DNA of 15,353 bases, from positions 1-15,353 of the forward strand of contig DATLAV010000058.1 in assembly GCA_035527235.1 (NCBI GenBank). Reading direction: 5' to 3'. The notes beneath the pieces were generated by a model, which did no database searches, had not been told where the DNA came from, and saw only the letters and a program-made list of their open reading frames with translations. How positions within the stretch are numbered: the first letter of the stretch is position 1; every line of letters begins with the position of its first letter. Of this stretch, positions 7,607 to 13,920 are shown piece after piece. The translations under genes were made by a program, and so were the position numbers. The DNA comes from BS750m-G28 sp035527235. GTDB taxonomy: Archaea; Thermoproteota; Bathyarchaeia; TCS64.

Positions 7607-7620
7607 TCCTTTCTTTTTAT
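7607..7620 (+). terminator. Probable oligo-T terminator after the M24 peptidase
   Basis: CTTTCTTTTTATAG immediately follows the M24 stop. Archaeal transcription often ends on such pyrimidine-rich T tracts without a hairpin. It sits ahead of a separate promoter for thymidylate kinase. Confidence 0.45.
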
Positions 7621-7642
7621 AGTAAACGATCTGTTCAAAAGT

Positions 7643-7650
7643 AATTTATC
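7643..7650 (+). promoter_or_regulatory. Box A (TATA-like) for thymidylate kinase
   Basis: AATTTATC is centred about 28 bases before ATG 7675, the spacing expected for a leaderless archaeal transcript. No Shine-Dalgarno precedes the ATG, which fits. Confidence 0.5.
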
Positions 7651-7674
7651 ACATCCCAACTATCTATCTCCGGG

Positions 7675-8274
7675 ATGGCTAAACGGGGCATCTTCATAGT
7701 AATAGAGGGCATCGACGGTAGCGGTAAGGACACCCACCTCAAATTCATCGCCAGCAATCTGAGGGAAAGAGGATATAACGTCTTGGAGACAGCCGAGCCC
7801 AGCAGGCAGAGCGTAGGAACATTCCTTAAAAAATACGCTAAAAGGAAAGAGGCAAGACTCCCCGCCGAGACCGAGGCCCTCCTCTACGCAGCCGACAGGT
7901 TCGAGCACGTGAAGAAAGTGATCGAGCCCGCTCTCGCTCGTGGATACATTGTGATATCGATCAGATACCTCTACTCAAGCATAGCATACCAAGGGGCTGC
8001 AGGCGTTGAACTATCATGGATAAAAGAGATTAACAGGTTCGCGCTGAAGCCTGACCTGGCGGTCCTCCTTGACATCCTGCCAGAGTACAGTCTTCACCGG
8101 CTGAAAAGGAAGAGGTCAATCTACGAGTCCGCAGACTACCTCCGCAAGGTCAGGGATATCTACGTCCAACTGGCGAAAGAGGGGGAGCTCGTAACGGTGG
8201 ACGCAGACAGGCCAAAGAAGGTCGTACAAACCGAGCTCTTGTCCCTCATCGAGGAGCTCGTCGAGGACAAATAG
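7675..8274 (+). CDS. tmk: Thymidylate kinase (dTMP kinase) with altered DRY motif
   Basis: 199 residues, normal length. Transfers phosphate from ATP to dTMP in dTTP synthesis. The P-loop is EGIDGSGKDT (11-20), followed by ETAEPS (38-43), the DRF of AADRFEHV (74-76) that binds the nucleoside, SSIAYQG (101-107), and DILPEYSLHRLKRKR with the basic LID-like region near 140-150. The usual DRY/DRH triplet before SSIAYQ reads IRY here: codon 96 is ATC (7960-7962) instead of an Asp codon. All other motifs are intact, so the family is secure, but the substitution at a very conserved place is unusual. It converges on the UPF0148 gene with 6 bases between stops. Confidence 0.9.
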   Translation: MAKRGIFIVIEGIDGSGKDTHLKFIASNLRERGYNVLETAEPSRQSVGTFLKKYAKRKEARLPAETEALLYAADRFEHVKKVIEPALARGYIVISIRYLYSSIAYQGAAGVELSWIKEINRFALKPDLAVLLDILPEYSLHRLKRKRSIYESADYLRKVRDIYVQLAKEGELVTVDADRPKKVVQTELLSLIEELVEDK

Positions 8275-8280
8275 AGATTT

Positions 8281-8628
8281 TCAGCCCTTCCTGATCCTCC
8301 TCAGCCTCTCGAGAGAGACGAGAAGAGCATCTACTACTTCCGCAAGCAACAGAAGTCTGTCAAGGTCAGTCTCAGCCGAGAGCAATTCCTCCATCGAGGA
8401 GAGCTTATCCACCAGCGTCTTCTCCAGTGTTACGAGTTGCGCTCCAGCCTCCGCTATTGCCTCCTCCCCCTCCTTGACGATGACAACCTGCCTCCGGCAC
8501 TTGGCGCACCAGATATCTCCTGACTTAAGTCTGAAAAGGGGGGAGCCGCACTCGGGGCAGCTCTGACTCATCATCGTCGCCCCGGATCTGAGGAGCTCGG
8601 CCATCTCCTTCATGCCGCCGTCTGACAT
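8281..8628 (-). CDS. UPF0148 / Sjogren's autoantigen p27-like zinc ribbon protein
   Basis: 115 residues. The N-terminal part reads MAELLRSGATMMSQSCPECG, then a zinc ribbon with C24, C27, C41 and C44 (CPEC and CAKC knuckles) holding GSPLFRLKSG between. The rest (about 55-113) is charged, leucine-rich and probably helical or coiled coil. This is the archaeal relative of the autoantigen p27 (SSSCA1) domain. The biochemical role is unknown; a nucleic acid or protein contact through the ribbon is a guess. Start at 8628 is taken as the first ATG; an internal ATG at 8613 (residue 6) is nearly as good, because neither has a clear ribosome binding site. It shares a 102-base divergent upstream region with the first creatininase-type gene. 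Confidence 0.85.
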   Translation of the reverse strand: MSDGGMKEMAELLRSGATMMSQSCPECGSPLFRLKSGDIWCAKCRRQVVIVKEGEEAIAEAGAQLVTLEKTLVDKLSSMEELLSAETDLDRLLLLAEVVDALLVSLERLRRIRKG

Positions 8629-8691
8629 CGCGTTCCCTTCAAAGTCTGTAATAGGGTCACTTTAGCGTTGCGATGAACAGATGAGGACAGC

Positions 8692-8699
8692 CATTAAAT
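8692..8699 (+). promoter_or_regulatory. Weak box A candidate for the first creatininase-type gene
   Basis: CATTAAAT lies about 35 bases before ATG 8731 in the divergent spacer shared with the zinc ribbon gene. Spacing would give a leader of about 9 bases. Not a strong match. Confidence 0.3.
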
Positions 8700-8730
8700 C
8701 CCCTAATGGGTCAATAGTAGCGGTGTTCAT

Positions 8731-9576
8731 ATGTCCGAGAACGGAAAGTTGACAACGTTCTGGCTCTGGGAGCTTACACGCCCCGCCTTCGAGGACTGGA
8801 TTGAAAACAACCCCGCGCCCGTGGTCGTCATAGGGCTCGGAGCAGTGGAGCAGCACGGGCCACACCTGCCATTAGGGACCGATACATACGACGCGATGGC
8901 GCTGGTCCACGCGGTGGCGAGGAGAAGCAACAGCTTGGCCGTGGTCCCATGCTGGCCTGGCTACTCTCCCCACCACATGGGCTTCAAGGGCACAGTGACC
9001 TTCAGCGAGGAAACACTGCTCGGAATCTTGATGGACACTGTCGGAAGCCTAGCGGAGCACGGTGTAAAGAGGTTTCTGTTCTACAGCGGTCATGGTGGCA
9101 ACAGCCAGATCCTGAACCTTGCGATGCAGATGGCTAAAAGGTACCACAAAGTGATGACGTTCTACTCGAGGGGGCCAAGCGGCTCCGATACGGCTAGGAA
9201 GCTCACGGAGCTCTCGGCAAGGCATAATGACATCCATTCGGGACCCATTGAAACGGCGATGATCCTGCTACATAACCCTGAGCTGGCGGAGATGTGGCGG
9301 CTGGATGGGTGGACGCCAAAGCTGAAGCTGGATCCGAAGCTGATGGAGTTCATGGACCCGGATAGGCCTGACTACGAGCTTGTGAGGCAGGTCAGAGCCG
9401 CTAGCGGGGAGCCCAACCTCGATGACTATACATCGGACGGGATCGCGGGGATAAACGACCCGAGGGAGGCGGATCCAGAGTTTTACAGGAAGAGGTTCGA
9501 TGAGAGGGTGCAGTTCTACGTCGACTTCATAGAGCTTTGGAAGACAATACCGCTACCGCCTGCCTTCAGGGATTAG
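8731..9576 (+). CDS. Creatininase-family metal-dependent amidohydrolase, copy 1
   Basis: 281 residues, soluble. The family fold and metal site are clear: GAVEQHGPHLPLGTD gives E40, H42 and D51, SGHGGN gives H121, and HSGPIETA gives E174. GYSPHHMGFKGTVTF (77-91) is the second family block. The GHGGN form, not creatininase's own GHYEN, places it with family members other than true creatinine amidohydrolase. Known relatives include the archaeal FAPy deformylase ArfB of flavin/F420 synthesis and the mycofactocin peptidase MftE; at 281 residues this is longer than I expect for ArfB, and no mycofactocin genes are nearby. Substrate unknown, probably a cyclic amide or peptide-like bond. Followed 123 bases later by a close paralogue in the same orientation. 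Confidence 0.88.
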   Translation: MSENGKLTTFWLWELTRPAFEDWIENNPAPVVVIGLGAVEQHGPHLPLGTDTYDAMALVHAVARRSNSLAVVPCWPGYSPHHMGFKGTVTFSEETLLGILMDTVGSLAEHGVKRFLFYSGHGGNSQILNLAMQMAKRYHKVMTFYSRGPSGSDTARKLTELSARHNDIHSGPIETAMILLHNPELAEMWRLDGWTPKLKLDPKLMEFMDPDRPDYELVRQVRAASGEPNLDDYTSDGIAGINDPREADPEFYRKRFDERVQFYVDFIELWKTIPLPPAFRD

Positions 9577-9583
9577 TTCTCAA

Positions 9584-9599
9584 CTTCCTTTTCTTTATC
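9584..9599 (+). terminator. Probable T-rich terminator between the two creatininase-type genes
   Basis: CTTCCTTTTCTTTATC follows the first copy within about 10 bases of its stop. With the separate promoter candidate downstream, it suggests that the two copies are not simply one transcript. Confidence 0.4.
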
Positions 9600-9660
9600 C
9601 AATATTAGCCTTCGAATGGTCATACATGAGATCAAGTTTTCAGAGCATCCTAATGGAGAC

Positions 9661-9670
9661 AGTTTTATCC
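9661..9670 (+). promoter_or_regulatory. Box A candidate for the second creatininase-type gene
   Basis: AGTTTTATCC is centred about 34 bases before the TTG start at 9700, giving a leader of under 10 bases. No Shine-Dalgarno is seen. Confidence 0.4.
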
Positions 9671-9699
9671 GATCCTGACAACTTCTTTATGGTGTTAAT

Positions 9700-10545
9700 T
9701 TGTCAGAGAACGGGAAGCTGAGTAAGTTCTGGTTATGGGAGCTGACCCGCCCTGCCTTCGAGGACTGGATTGACAACGAGTCCGAGCCCGTGGTCATCAT
9801 CGGGATCGGCTCAATCGAGCAGCATGGACCCCATCTACCACTGGGGATGGACTCTTTGGCTGCTAGATATTTCGTCCACGAGATAGCTAAGAGGAGCAAC
9901 AGCATCTGCCTGCATCCCTGCTGGCCAGGGTACTCCCCCCACCATATGGGCTTCAGGGGCACTGTGACCTTCAGGGAGGACACTCTCCTCAACGTGCTGA
10001 TGGACGTCATCGGAAGCCTGTCGGACCACGGCGTCAAACGGTTCGTTCTAACCAATCATCACGGAGGCAACAACAACATATTCAGGCTGGCGATGCAGAT
10101 GGCGAAGAGGTATCACGGCGTCATGGTCACTGCCCCTTCCGGTCCCAGCGACACCGAGTTGGCCAAGAAGATGGGTGAGATCTCAAAGAAGCACTGGGAC
10201 GTCCACTCGGGTATCAACGAGACGGCTGCGGCCCTCTACATGTTCCCCGAGCTCGTGGAGATGGTGAGGGTGAAGGGCTGGAAGCCGACGCTCGATATCG
10301 ACCCCAAGCTCATGGAGTTCATGGACACTGAAAGGCCCGATTACGAGTTGGTCAGCCAGATTAGGTCGGCGAGTGGCCAGCCTGATACCGACGACTTCAG
10401 CTCAGACGGCATCTACGGGACAGGTGACCCAAACCTAGCGAACCCAGAGGAGTACGGGAAGCGCATGGAGGAGCGTGTGAACTTCATGGTTGAGTTCATC
10501 AAGCTCTGGAAAACTATACCTATACCACCCGCTTACAAAGACTAA
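9700..10545 (+). CDS. Creatininase-family metal-dependent amidohydrolase, copy 2
   Basis: 281 residues and colinear with copy 1 without a gap; a hand count gives 179 of 281 identical residues (about 64%). The start is TTG 9700: it yields MSENGKL, the same first seven residues as the ATG-started copy 1, while the nearby ATG 9689 and GTG 9692 are in another frame. Metal-site residues are kept at the same positions (E40, H42, D51, H121, E174). Differences cluster around the active site: GTD becomes GMD, residues 52-58 are largely different, YSGHGGN becomes TNHHGGN, and HSGPIETAM becomes HSGINETAA. Conserved folds with altered pocket loops suggest a duplication followed by a change of substrate rather than gene dosage. 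Substrate unknown. Confidence 0.88.
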   Translation: MSENGKLSKFWLWELTRPAFEDWIDNESEPVVIIGIGSIEQHGPHLPLGMDSLAARYFVHEIAKRSNSICLHPCWPGYSPHHMGFRGTVTFREDTLLNVLMDVIGSLSDHGVKRFVLTNHHGGNNNIFRLAMQMAKRYHGVMVTAPSGPSDTELAKKMGEISKKHWDVHSGINETAAALYMFPELVEMVRVKGWKPTLDIDPKLMEFMDTERPDYELVSQIRSASGQPDTDDFSSDGIYGTGDPNLANPEEYGKRMEERVNFMVEFIKLWKTIPIPPAYKD

Positions 10546-10550
10546 CCCCC

Positions 10551-10560
10551 AATTTTTATT
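10551..10560 (+). promoter_or_regulatory. Box A for the DUF362/ferredoxin gene
   Basis: AATTTTTATT is centred about 22-26 bases before ATG 10577 and lies six bases after the previous stop. The following TTTTCCC makes the same T-rich block a possible terminator for the second creatininase-type gene. Confidence 0.5.
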
Positions 10561-10576
10561 TTCCCTGTGTCATTCT

Positions 10577-11668
10577 ATGATGATGAAGCCACGGGTAGCG
10601 ATCGTAAGGGCAGATGAAGGTGTGGAGGAGGCCGTTCGGGAAGCCGTCAGCCTTCTAGGAGGCATCGAGGCATTCGCTGAGCCCGACAAGGAATATCTCG
10701 TCAAACCTAACCTCTTCACGACGAAGACCGCCGAAACCGGCGCCACAACAGATCCCAGAGTTTTCATGACTCTGGCTAAGATGCTGATGGAAACAGGCGC
10801 TACGCCAGTGGTAGGGGAGTGCCCGGCCTCAGCTTCGTACGCTAGACCTGACATCGTCTTCGACGGCCTTGGCGTTAGGAAGCTCTGTGAAGAGGTCGAA
10901 GTAGAGCTCAACGTTCTGGATAGGGAGAGCCCGGTGAGGTTGGAGAATCCGAGGGCTGAGGTCCAGAGAGAGTTCTGGTTCCCGGAGTTCGCTCTCAAGT
11001 GCGACGGCATCTTCAACGTGCCAAAGCTGAAGACTCACGTTCTCACCAGCCTAACGTGCGCCGTGAAGAACCTGTTCGGACTTCAGCAGGGTGGCTCCAA
11101 GGCGAATCATCATGTCGCAACGAGCAACGACCCTGAGAGGTTCAGCAGGCTCCTAGTAGATCTTTACGAGACGATTAAACACAAGGTGAGATTGAATGTG
11201 GTCGACGCCGTCGTCGCCATGGAGGGCGAGGGGCCGACGACGGGCGATCCCGTAGACTTGGGTTTGATCATCGCGGGGGATGACGCGGTCGCCGTGGATG
11301 TGGTTGCCACGGTGACCATAGGTTGGAGCCCGGGGGAGGTGGGCACTAACATCATCGCTGGGAAGAGGGGGCTCGGACCATCTTCTCTTGAAGGGATCGA
11401 GGTGGTCGGCGAGAGTATTGAAATGGTAGTTCATGACTTTGAGCGGCCTCTGATCCACGCCGGTGGGAATGCCTTCGCCGAGTTTAGAATGCCCGTAGTC
11501 TGTGATGAGGCTAAGTGTGGTGGATGCGGCATCTGCGCCAAGGTCTGCCCAGTTGGGGCCATAAAGATGGCTGAGATACCCGAGTTCCGCGACGACCACT
11601 GCATCCAGTGCTTCTGCTGTATAGAGCTCTGCCCCAATGGAGCCCTCAGTGTAGTGCGTGAGGAGTGA
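10577..11668 (+). CDS. DUF362 domain protein with C-terminal two-cluster ferredoxin domain
   Basis: 363 residues from ATG 10577. Two more ATGs follow at once (10580, 10583), so the exact start is uncertain by two residues; an earlier in-frame ATG at 10490 lies inside the previous gene and adds a low-complexity serine stretch, so I reject it. The DUF362 region carries LVKPNLF, GATTDPRVFMTLAKML, FNVPKLKTHVLTSLTCAVKN and AGDDAVAVDVVATV. The last 55 residues hold two [4Fe-4S] motifs, C-x2-C-x2-C-x3-CP in CGGCGICAKVCP and again in CIQCFCCIELCP. This is a cytosolic redox protein of unknown reaction, probably accepting or passing electrons. The promoter just upstream suggests a leaderless transcript. 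Nothing nearby names its partner. Confidence 0.85.
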   Translation: MMMKPRVAIVRADEGVEEAVREAVSLLGGIEAFAEPDKEYLVKPNLFTTKTAETGATTDPRVFMTLAKMLMETGATPVVGECPASASYARPDIVFDGLGVRKLCEEVEVELNVLDRESPVRLENPRAEVQREFWFPEFALKCDGIFNVPKLKTHVLTSLTCAVKNLFGLQQGGSKANHHVATSNDPERFSRLLVDLYETIKHKVRLNVVDAVVAMEGEGPTTGDPVDLGLIIAGDDAVAVDVVATVTIGWSPGEVGTNIIAGKRGLGPSSLEGIEVVGESIEMVVHDFERPLIHAGGNAFAEFRMPVVCDEAKCGGCGICAKVCPVGAIKMAEIPEFRDDHCIQCFCCIELCPNGALSVVREE

Positions 11669-11744
11669 CAAGCAATCCTTTCAAGGGCAACCCCTAAGTT
11701 CCATTGATTCTCATGGCTGAGAGATACGCGTCTTCTGCAGGATC

Positions 11745-12143
11745 GTGAGCAGGGAGCTGCCCGCCCACGTCGTCTACGAGTCCGAGGGGGCACTTGCGTT
11801 CTTGGACGTCAACTCCTCCGCGCCAGGCCACACCCTCTTAGTACCCAGGGCCCACGTTTCACGAATTGAGGATCTGTCTGATAGCGACGCTGCAGCCATT
11901 TTTGAAGCCCTCCACCGGGTCGTGGGACCAGTTCAGGAGGCCGTCGGGGCGTCAGCGAGCACCATAGGTGTGAACAAAGGGGCCGAGAGCGGACAGGAGG
12001 TACTCCACGTACACATCCACGTCATTCCAAGGCGCAAGGGTGACGGGGGAGGCATCATTCAAGGCATATCCAAGTCCCCGGGAGGCAGGGGCGATTTTGG
12101 GGTGATCGCCGAGAGTATCAGGCAGAGGATAAGTAGTGGTTAG
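11745..12143 (+). CDS. HIT-family protein, 5' end apparently frameshifted
   Basis: 132 residues as read from GTG 11745. Histidine triad motif is GQEVLHVHIHVIPRRKG with H88, H90 and H92; PGHTLLVPRAHVSRIEDL and ALAFLDVNSSAP are typical. HIT proteins hydrolyse or transfer nucleotides on AMP- or ADP-linked substrates. Most members begin with a Cys-containing stretch ending in FCKI or FCRI. Here the codons just before the GTG read E-I-R-V-F-C-R-I in the same frame (11721-11744), so the true protein should extend upstream, but this frame has a TGA at 11718-11720 and no start codon. An ATG at 11713 (MAER) sits one frame away. One missing base between 11716 and 11733 would join them. The gene may be intact and miscalled by one base, use GTG, or be mildly damaged. 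It overlaps the next gene's stop by 4 bases. Confidence 0.8.
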   Translation: MSRELPAHVVYESEGALAFLDVNSSAPGHTLLVPRAHVSRIEDLSDSDAAAIFEALHRVVGPVQEAVGASASTIGVNKGAESGQEVLHVHIHVIPRRKGDGGGIIQGISKSPGGRGDFGVIAESIRQRISSG

Positions 12144-13825
12144 AACTCGTAGGGCCAGGCGTTCAGGCTCCCATCTAGGAACTTGACGTCGTTGAATCCC
12201 TTCCCCCTCAGCATCCTCTCCGCCTCGTAAGCCCTGACGCTGGTCCTGCAGAATGCTATGATCTCCCTGTCCTTAGACAGCTCGTCCGCCCTGTCTCTTA
12301 GCTCTTCAACGGGGATGACGGTCACCCTCGGGTCCCGGAGAGGCTGATCTCTCACCTCGCCCTCGGAGCGGACATCGAGGAGAACAAAGTCGCCATCGCC
12401 ATCCATCTTCTTCTTCAGGTCGACGCAGGAAATGCCGTGGGCCAACCCGTCGATCTTGTTCCTCACGATGTTGGCTGCGTGGGCTATTGGATCTATGGCC
12501 GTCGAGTAAGGAGGAGCGTACCCAAGGTCTAGGTCTGCGACGTCCTTCGCTGTAAGTCCTTGCGCCAGAGCTGTTGCGACCACGTCTATACGCTTCACCC
12601 CCTCCCCAGGCCCTAGGACCTGCGCGCCCAGTACTTTTCCAGTTTTTTTGTCTGTGATCAGCTTCGTGATAAACGACTTGGCGCCGGGATAGTAGTGGCT
12701 ACAATCTCCCTTCGGGGCTACCGATGTGACCACGTCGTATCCAAGTTCAAGTGCTTGAGCGGTGTTCAGCCCGGTCTTGCCGACGTTGTAGTCGAGGACT
12801 TTGAAGACGGTGGTGGCTGCGACGCCTGGGAATCTGGTGTCACCTCCAGTGATGTTGTCTCCCAAGATCCTGCCATGTTTATTAGCGGTGGAGCCCAGAG
12901 GGGCGTAGATCTTCCTTCCGGTGATTATACACTGGTTCTCGACGCAGTCGCCCCCGGCATATATATCGGGATCACTTGTCCGGAGCCTTTCGTCGACAGC
13001 TATGGCCCCCGTTTTACCGATCTCGAGGCCTGCCTCCCTCGCTAAATCGACGTTGGGCTTGACGCCGATGGCGACGACAACCATCTCGGCTTTGATCGTT
13101 CTTCCGTCGGCGGTCGAGACGCCAGCGACTTTGCCAGCACCGTCGTCGAGGACCTCGGTGATCCTGCTGCCCGTCTGAACGTTGACTCCCCTGTCCTTGA
13201 GGTATCTCTCTAGCAGGAGAGACATGTCGGTGTCGAGGAGAGCGGGCACGAGCCTGTCCATCATCTCCAGGACGGTGACATTGCAGAGCCTGTTGACGAA
13301 CGCCCCGCAGACCTCCATTCCTATCAGGCCCCCTCCGATGATGGCGATCTCCTTGACGCCGCTTTCTAAGGCCCCCCTGATTGCTTTGGCGTCCCCTGGA
13401 TTGTAGAGGTGATAGACACCTTTCAGTTCAAGGCCTCCCATCCTCGGTATGAAGGGGCTGGCACCGACCGCTAGGACCAGCTTGTCGTAAGGTATGTCGT
13501 AAGTCCGTCCTGTCTCCAGCTCCCTCACGGTGACCTTCTTCCCAGCCCGGTTTATCTTCGTGGCCTCGGTTCTCGTAAGGACGGTAACATCCTTGTCCTG
13601 CTTGAAGTAGGAGGCGTCCCTCATGATACCCCTCGTAGTGCAGAGGAGCTCCTGCACGTCCTCTATTATACCCTCGATGTAGAAGGGCATCCCGCAGCCA
13701 GCGTAGGAGAGGAGCTCCCCGCGCTCGATGAGGGTGATCTCCGCCCCAGGGTCCCGCCTCCTTGCTCTTGCGGCGGTCTTTGGGCCTGCTGCTACACCCC
13801 CGATAATGACGATTTTACTGCCCAC
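12140..13825 (-). CDS. CoA-disulfide/persulfide reductase-like flavoprotein with C-terminal rhodanese domain
   Basis: 561 residues, GTG start at 13825 supported by GAGGT six bases upstream. Residues 1-450 are a pyridine nucleotide-disulfide oxidoreductase: FAD motif IIGGVAAGPK (7-16), single redox cysteine C44 in SYAGCGMPFYI, NAD(P)H motif IIGGGLIGME (163-172), second FAD motif DIYAGGDC (288-295), and a dimerisation domain. Residues about 466-561 are a rhodanese domain with C527 in the loop FCRTSVRAYE. This CoADR-Rhd layout is known from Bacillus CoA-disulfide reductase and Shewanella NADH-dependent persulfide reductase, which reduce CoA-disulfide, CoA-persulfide or polysulfide with NAD(P)H. 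In an archaeon, a sulfur or thiol redox role is likely. Convergent with the HIT gene and divergent from the Old Yellow Enzyme gene. Exact substrate inferred only. Confidence 0.9.
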   Translation of the reverse strand: MGSKIVIIGGVAAGPKTAARARRRDPGAEITLIERGELLSYAGCGMPFYIEGIIEDVQELLCTTRGIMRDASYFKQDKDVTVLTRTEATKINRAGKKVTVRELETGRTYDIPYDKLVLAVGASPFIPRMGGLELKGVYHLYNPGDAKAIRGALESGVKEIAIIGGGLIGMEVCGAFVNRLCNVTVLEMMDRLVPALLDTDMSLLLERYLKDRGVNVQTGSRITEVLDDGAGKVAGVSTADGRTIKAEMVVVAIGVKPNVDLAREAGLEIGKTGAIAVDERLRTSDPDIYAGGDCVENQCIITGRKIYAPLGSTANKHGRILGDNITGGDTRFPGVAATTVFKVLDYNVGKTGLNTAQALELGYDVVTSVAPKGDCSHYYPGAKSFITKLITDKKTGKVLGAQVLGPGEGVKRIDVVATALAQGLTAKDVADLDLGYAPPYSTAIDPIAHAANIVRNKIDGLAHGISCVDLKKKMDGDGDFVLLDVRSEGEVRDQPLRDPRVTVIPVEELRDRADELSKDREIIAFCRTSVRAYEAERMLRGKGFNDVKFLDGSLNAWPYEF

Positions 13826-13851
13826 CGTGAAACCTCAGATAGAGTCACCTG

Positions 13852-13899
13852 AACAATTATTAAGCAGCGTCGATGTATGCCCCCGATACCTTCTAAAAT
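13852..13899. promoter_or_regulatory. Divergent promoter region for the flavoprotein and Old Yellow Enzyme genes
   Basis: On the plus strand TTCTAAAATG (13891-13900) is centred about 26 bases before ATG 13921, fitting a leaderless mRNA with no Shine-Dalgarno. On the minus strand TTAATAATTG (about 13854-13863) lies about 33 bases before the GTG at 13825, leaving room for a short leader that contains GAGGT. Confidence 0.5.
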
Positions 13900-13920
13900 G
13901 ATTATTACGAACCTTTCAAC

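Noticed and set aside
6455..10545. A creatinine degradation pathway (creatininase plus creatinase-fold M24 enzyme)
   Set aside because: Both are broad superfamilies. The hydrolases have GHGGN rather than creatininase's GHYEN, the M24 protein looks like a peptidase with all five metal ligands, and tmk with an opposed gene lies between them.
10490..10576. Longer start for the DUF362 protein
   Set aside because: The extra 29 residues overlap the end of the previous gene and are a serine-rich, non-conserved stretch; a box A and ATG run at 10551-10585 give a better start.
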